The position numbers were made by a program, and so were the translations under genes. A stretch of DNA of 64,000 nt from Phycisphaeraceae bacterium (GTDB lineage Bacteria; Planctomycetota; Phycisphaerae; Phycisphaerales; Phycisphaeraceae), in NCBI GenBank assembly GCA_020831765.1, contig JAFIFY010000136.1, positions 27,389 through 91,388 on the forward strand. Reading direction: 5' to 3'. Below the pieces are notes generated by a model. It was given only the letters and a program-made list of their open reading frames with translations, made no database searches and was not told the DNA's origin. Below, piece by piece: positions 63,845 to 64,000 of this stretch; the stretch's first letter is position 1; each line of letters starts with the position of its first letter.

Positions 63845-64000
63845 TCACTCGAAACGTTGACCGATCCTTACGGCGACCAATATACCCAAACTCGCGCGCG
63901 GAGATTCGGACGGCCATCCGCGCAAGCCGCCGTCCGAGTCGGCTGAACCGACTTCCAGCGCCGCGGCCAGGCGCTTGGCTTCAGGCTGGCTTCGCCAGCT
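63845..64000 (-). CDS. C-terminal end of an unidentified gene upstream of hemC (partial)
   Basis: The frame open at the right edge reads SWRSQPEAKRLAAALEV... and ends IGQRFE before TGA at 63847-63845, ten bases before the hemC start. Its composition suggests true coding sequence: 51 residues are visible. A haem gene such as hemA would be usual upstream of hemC, but these residues do not let me assign one. The other two minus-strand frames have early stops or poor composition. Confidence 0.35.
   Translation of the reverse strand, partial: SWRSQPEAKRLAAALEVGSADSDGGLRGWPSESPRASLGILVAVRIGQRFE

Overview
The window reads as chromosomal DNA of a high-GC, Gram-negative bacterium of the Planctomycetota, most likely class Phycisphaerae. 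This is inferred from several traits together: secreted proteins with C-terminal PEP-CTERM tails and a dockerin-like calcium-binding repeat, an outer-membrane secretin and an LptD-type LPS transporter, a fused proline dehydrogenase/P5C dehydrogenase, and many polysaccharide-degradation genes. No rRNA, tRNA, CRISPR array, insertion sequence or phage gene was recognised. Genes are dense and on both strands.

Layout. 0-5.5 kb: a XylR-type AraC regulator, then three minus-strand genes for PEP-CTERM proteins (one beta-propeller protein and two tandem paralogs). They are flanked on the right by a second copy of the regulator's promoter/operator block and a decayed fragment of a regulator paralog. 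5.5-15.3 kb (minus): putA, recX with an unusual CTG-started CPXCG mini-gene in front of it, thiC under a TPP riboswitch, sufE, sufS and alr. 15.6-19.8 kb: DEAD-box helicase, NUDIX hydrolase, GH50-like glycosidase. 20-27 kb: dprA, then a plus-strand secretion-type cluster (small coiled-coil protein, STN-domain protein, secretin with a long acidic tail, TPR lipoprotein) closed by clear terminators. 27-33 kb: a LysR regulator divergent from an RND adaptor/permease pair. 33-41 kb: RhlE-like helicase, GH78-like rhamnosidase, coaD, rtcB, xylA. 41-48 kb: hybrid histidine kinase, cysC, flavodoxin, VOC protein, an oxidoreductase/sugar-isomerase pair joined by a TTGA overlap, and a NUDIX hydrolase. 47.6-51 kb: three parS sites next to a parB that has no adjacent parA, followed by asnS. 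51-64 kb: membrane-anchored beta-propeller protein, sugar ABC permease, GH10 xylanase, class IV aminotransferase, methyltransferase, a long LptA/LptD-like protein, a secreted alpha/beta hydrolase, a gene-poor kilobase, and hemC with the end of one more gene at the right edge.

How it fits together: xylanase, xylose isomerase, XylR-like regulator, rhamnosidase, agarase-like enzyme and sugar permease point to a plant/algal polysaccharide degrader, though these genes are scattered rather than in one locus. The most unusual signals are the duplicated AraC-type promoter/operator with its decayed regulator, the parB/parS locus lacking parA and with a parS inside a coding gene, a recurrent CCCCCGGAA-type repeat just downstream of four genes, a G-quadruplex motif upstream of sufS, and the secretin with an acidic low-complexity tail.
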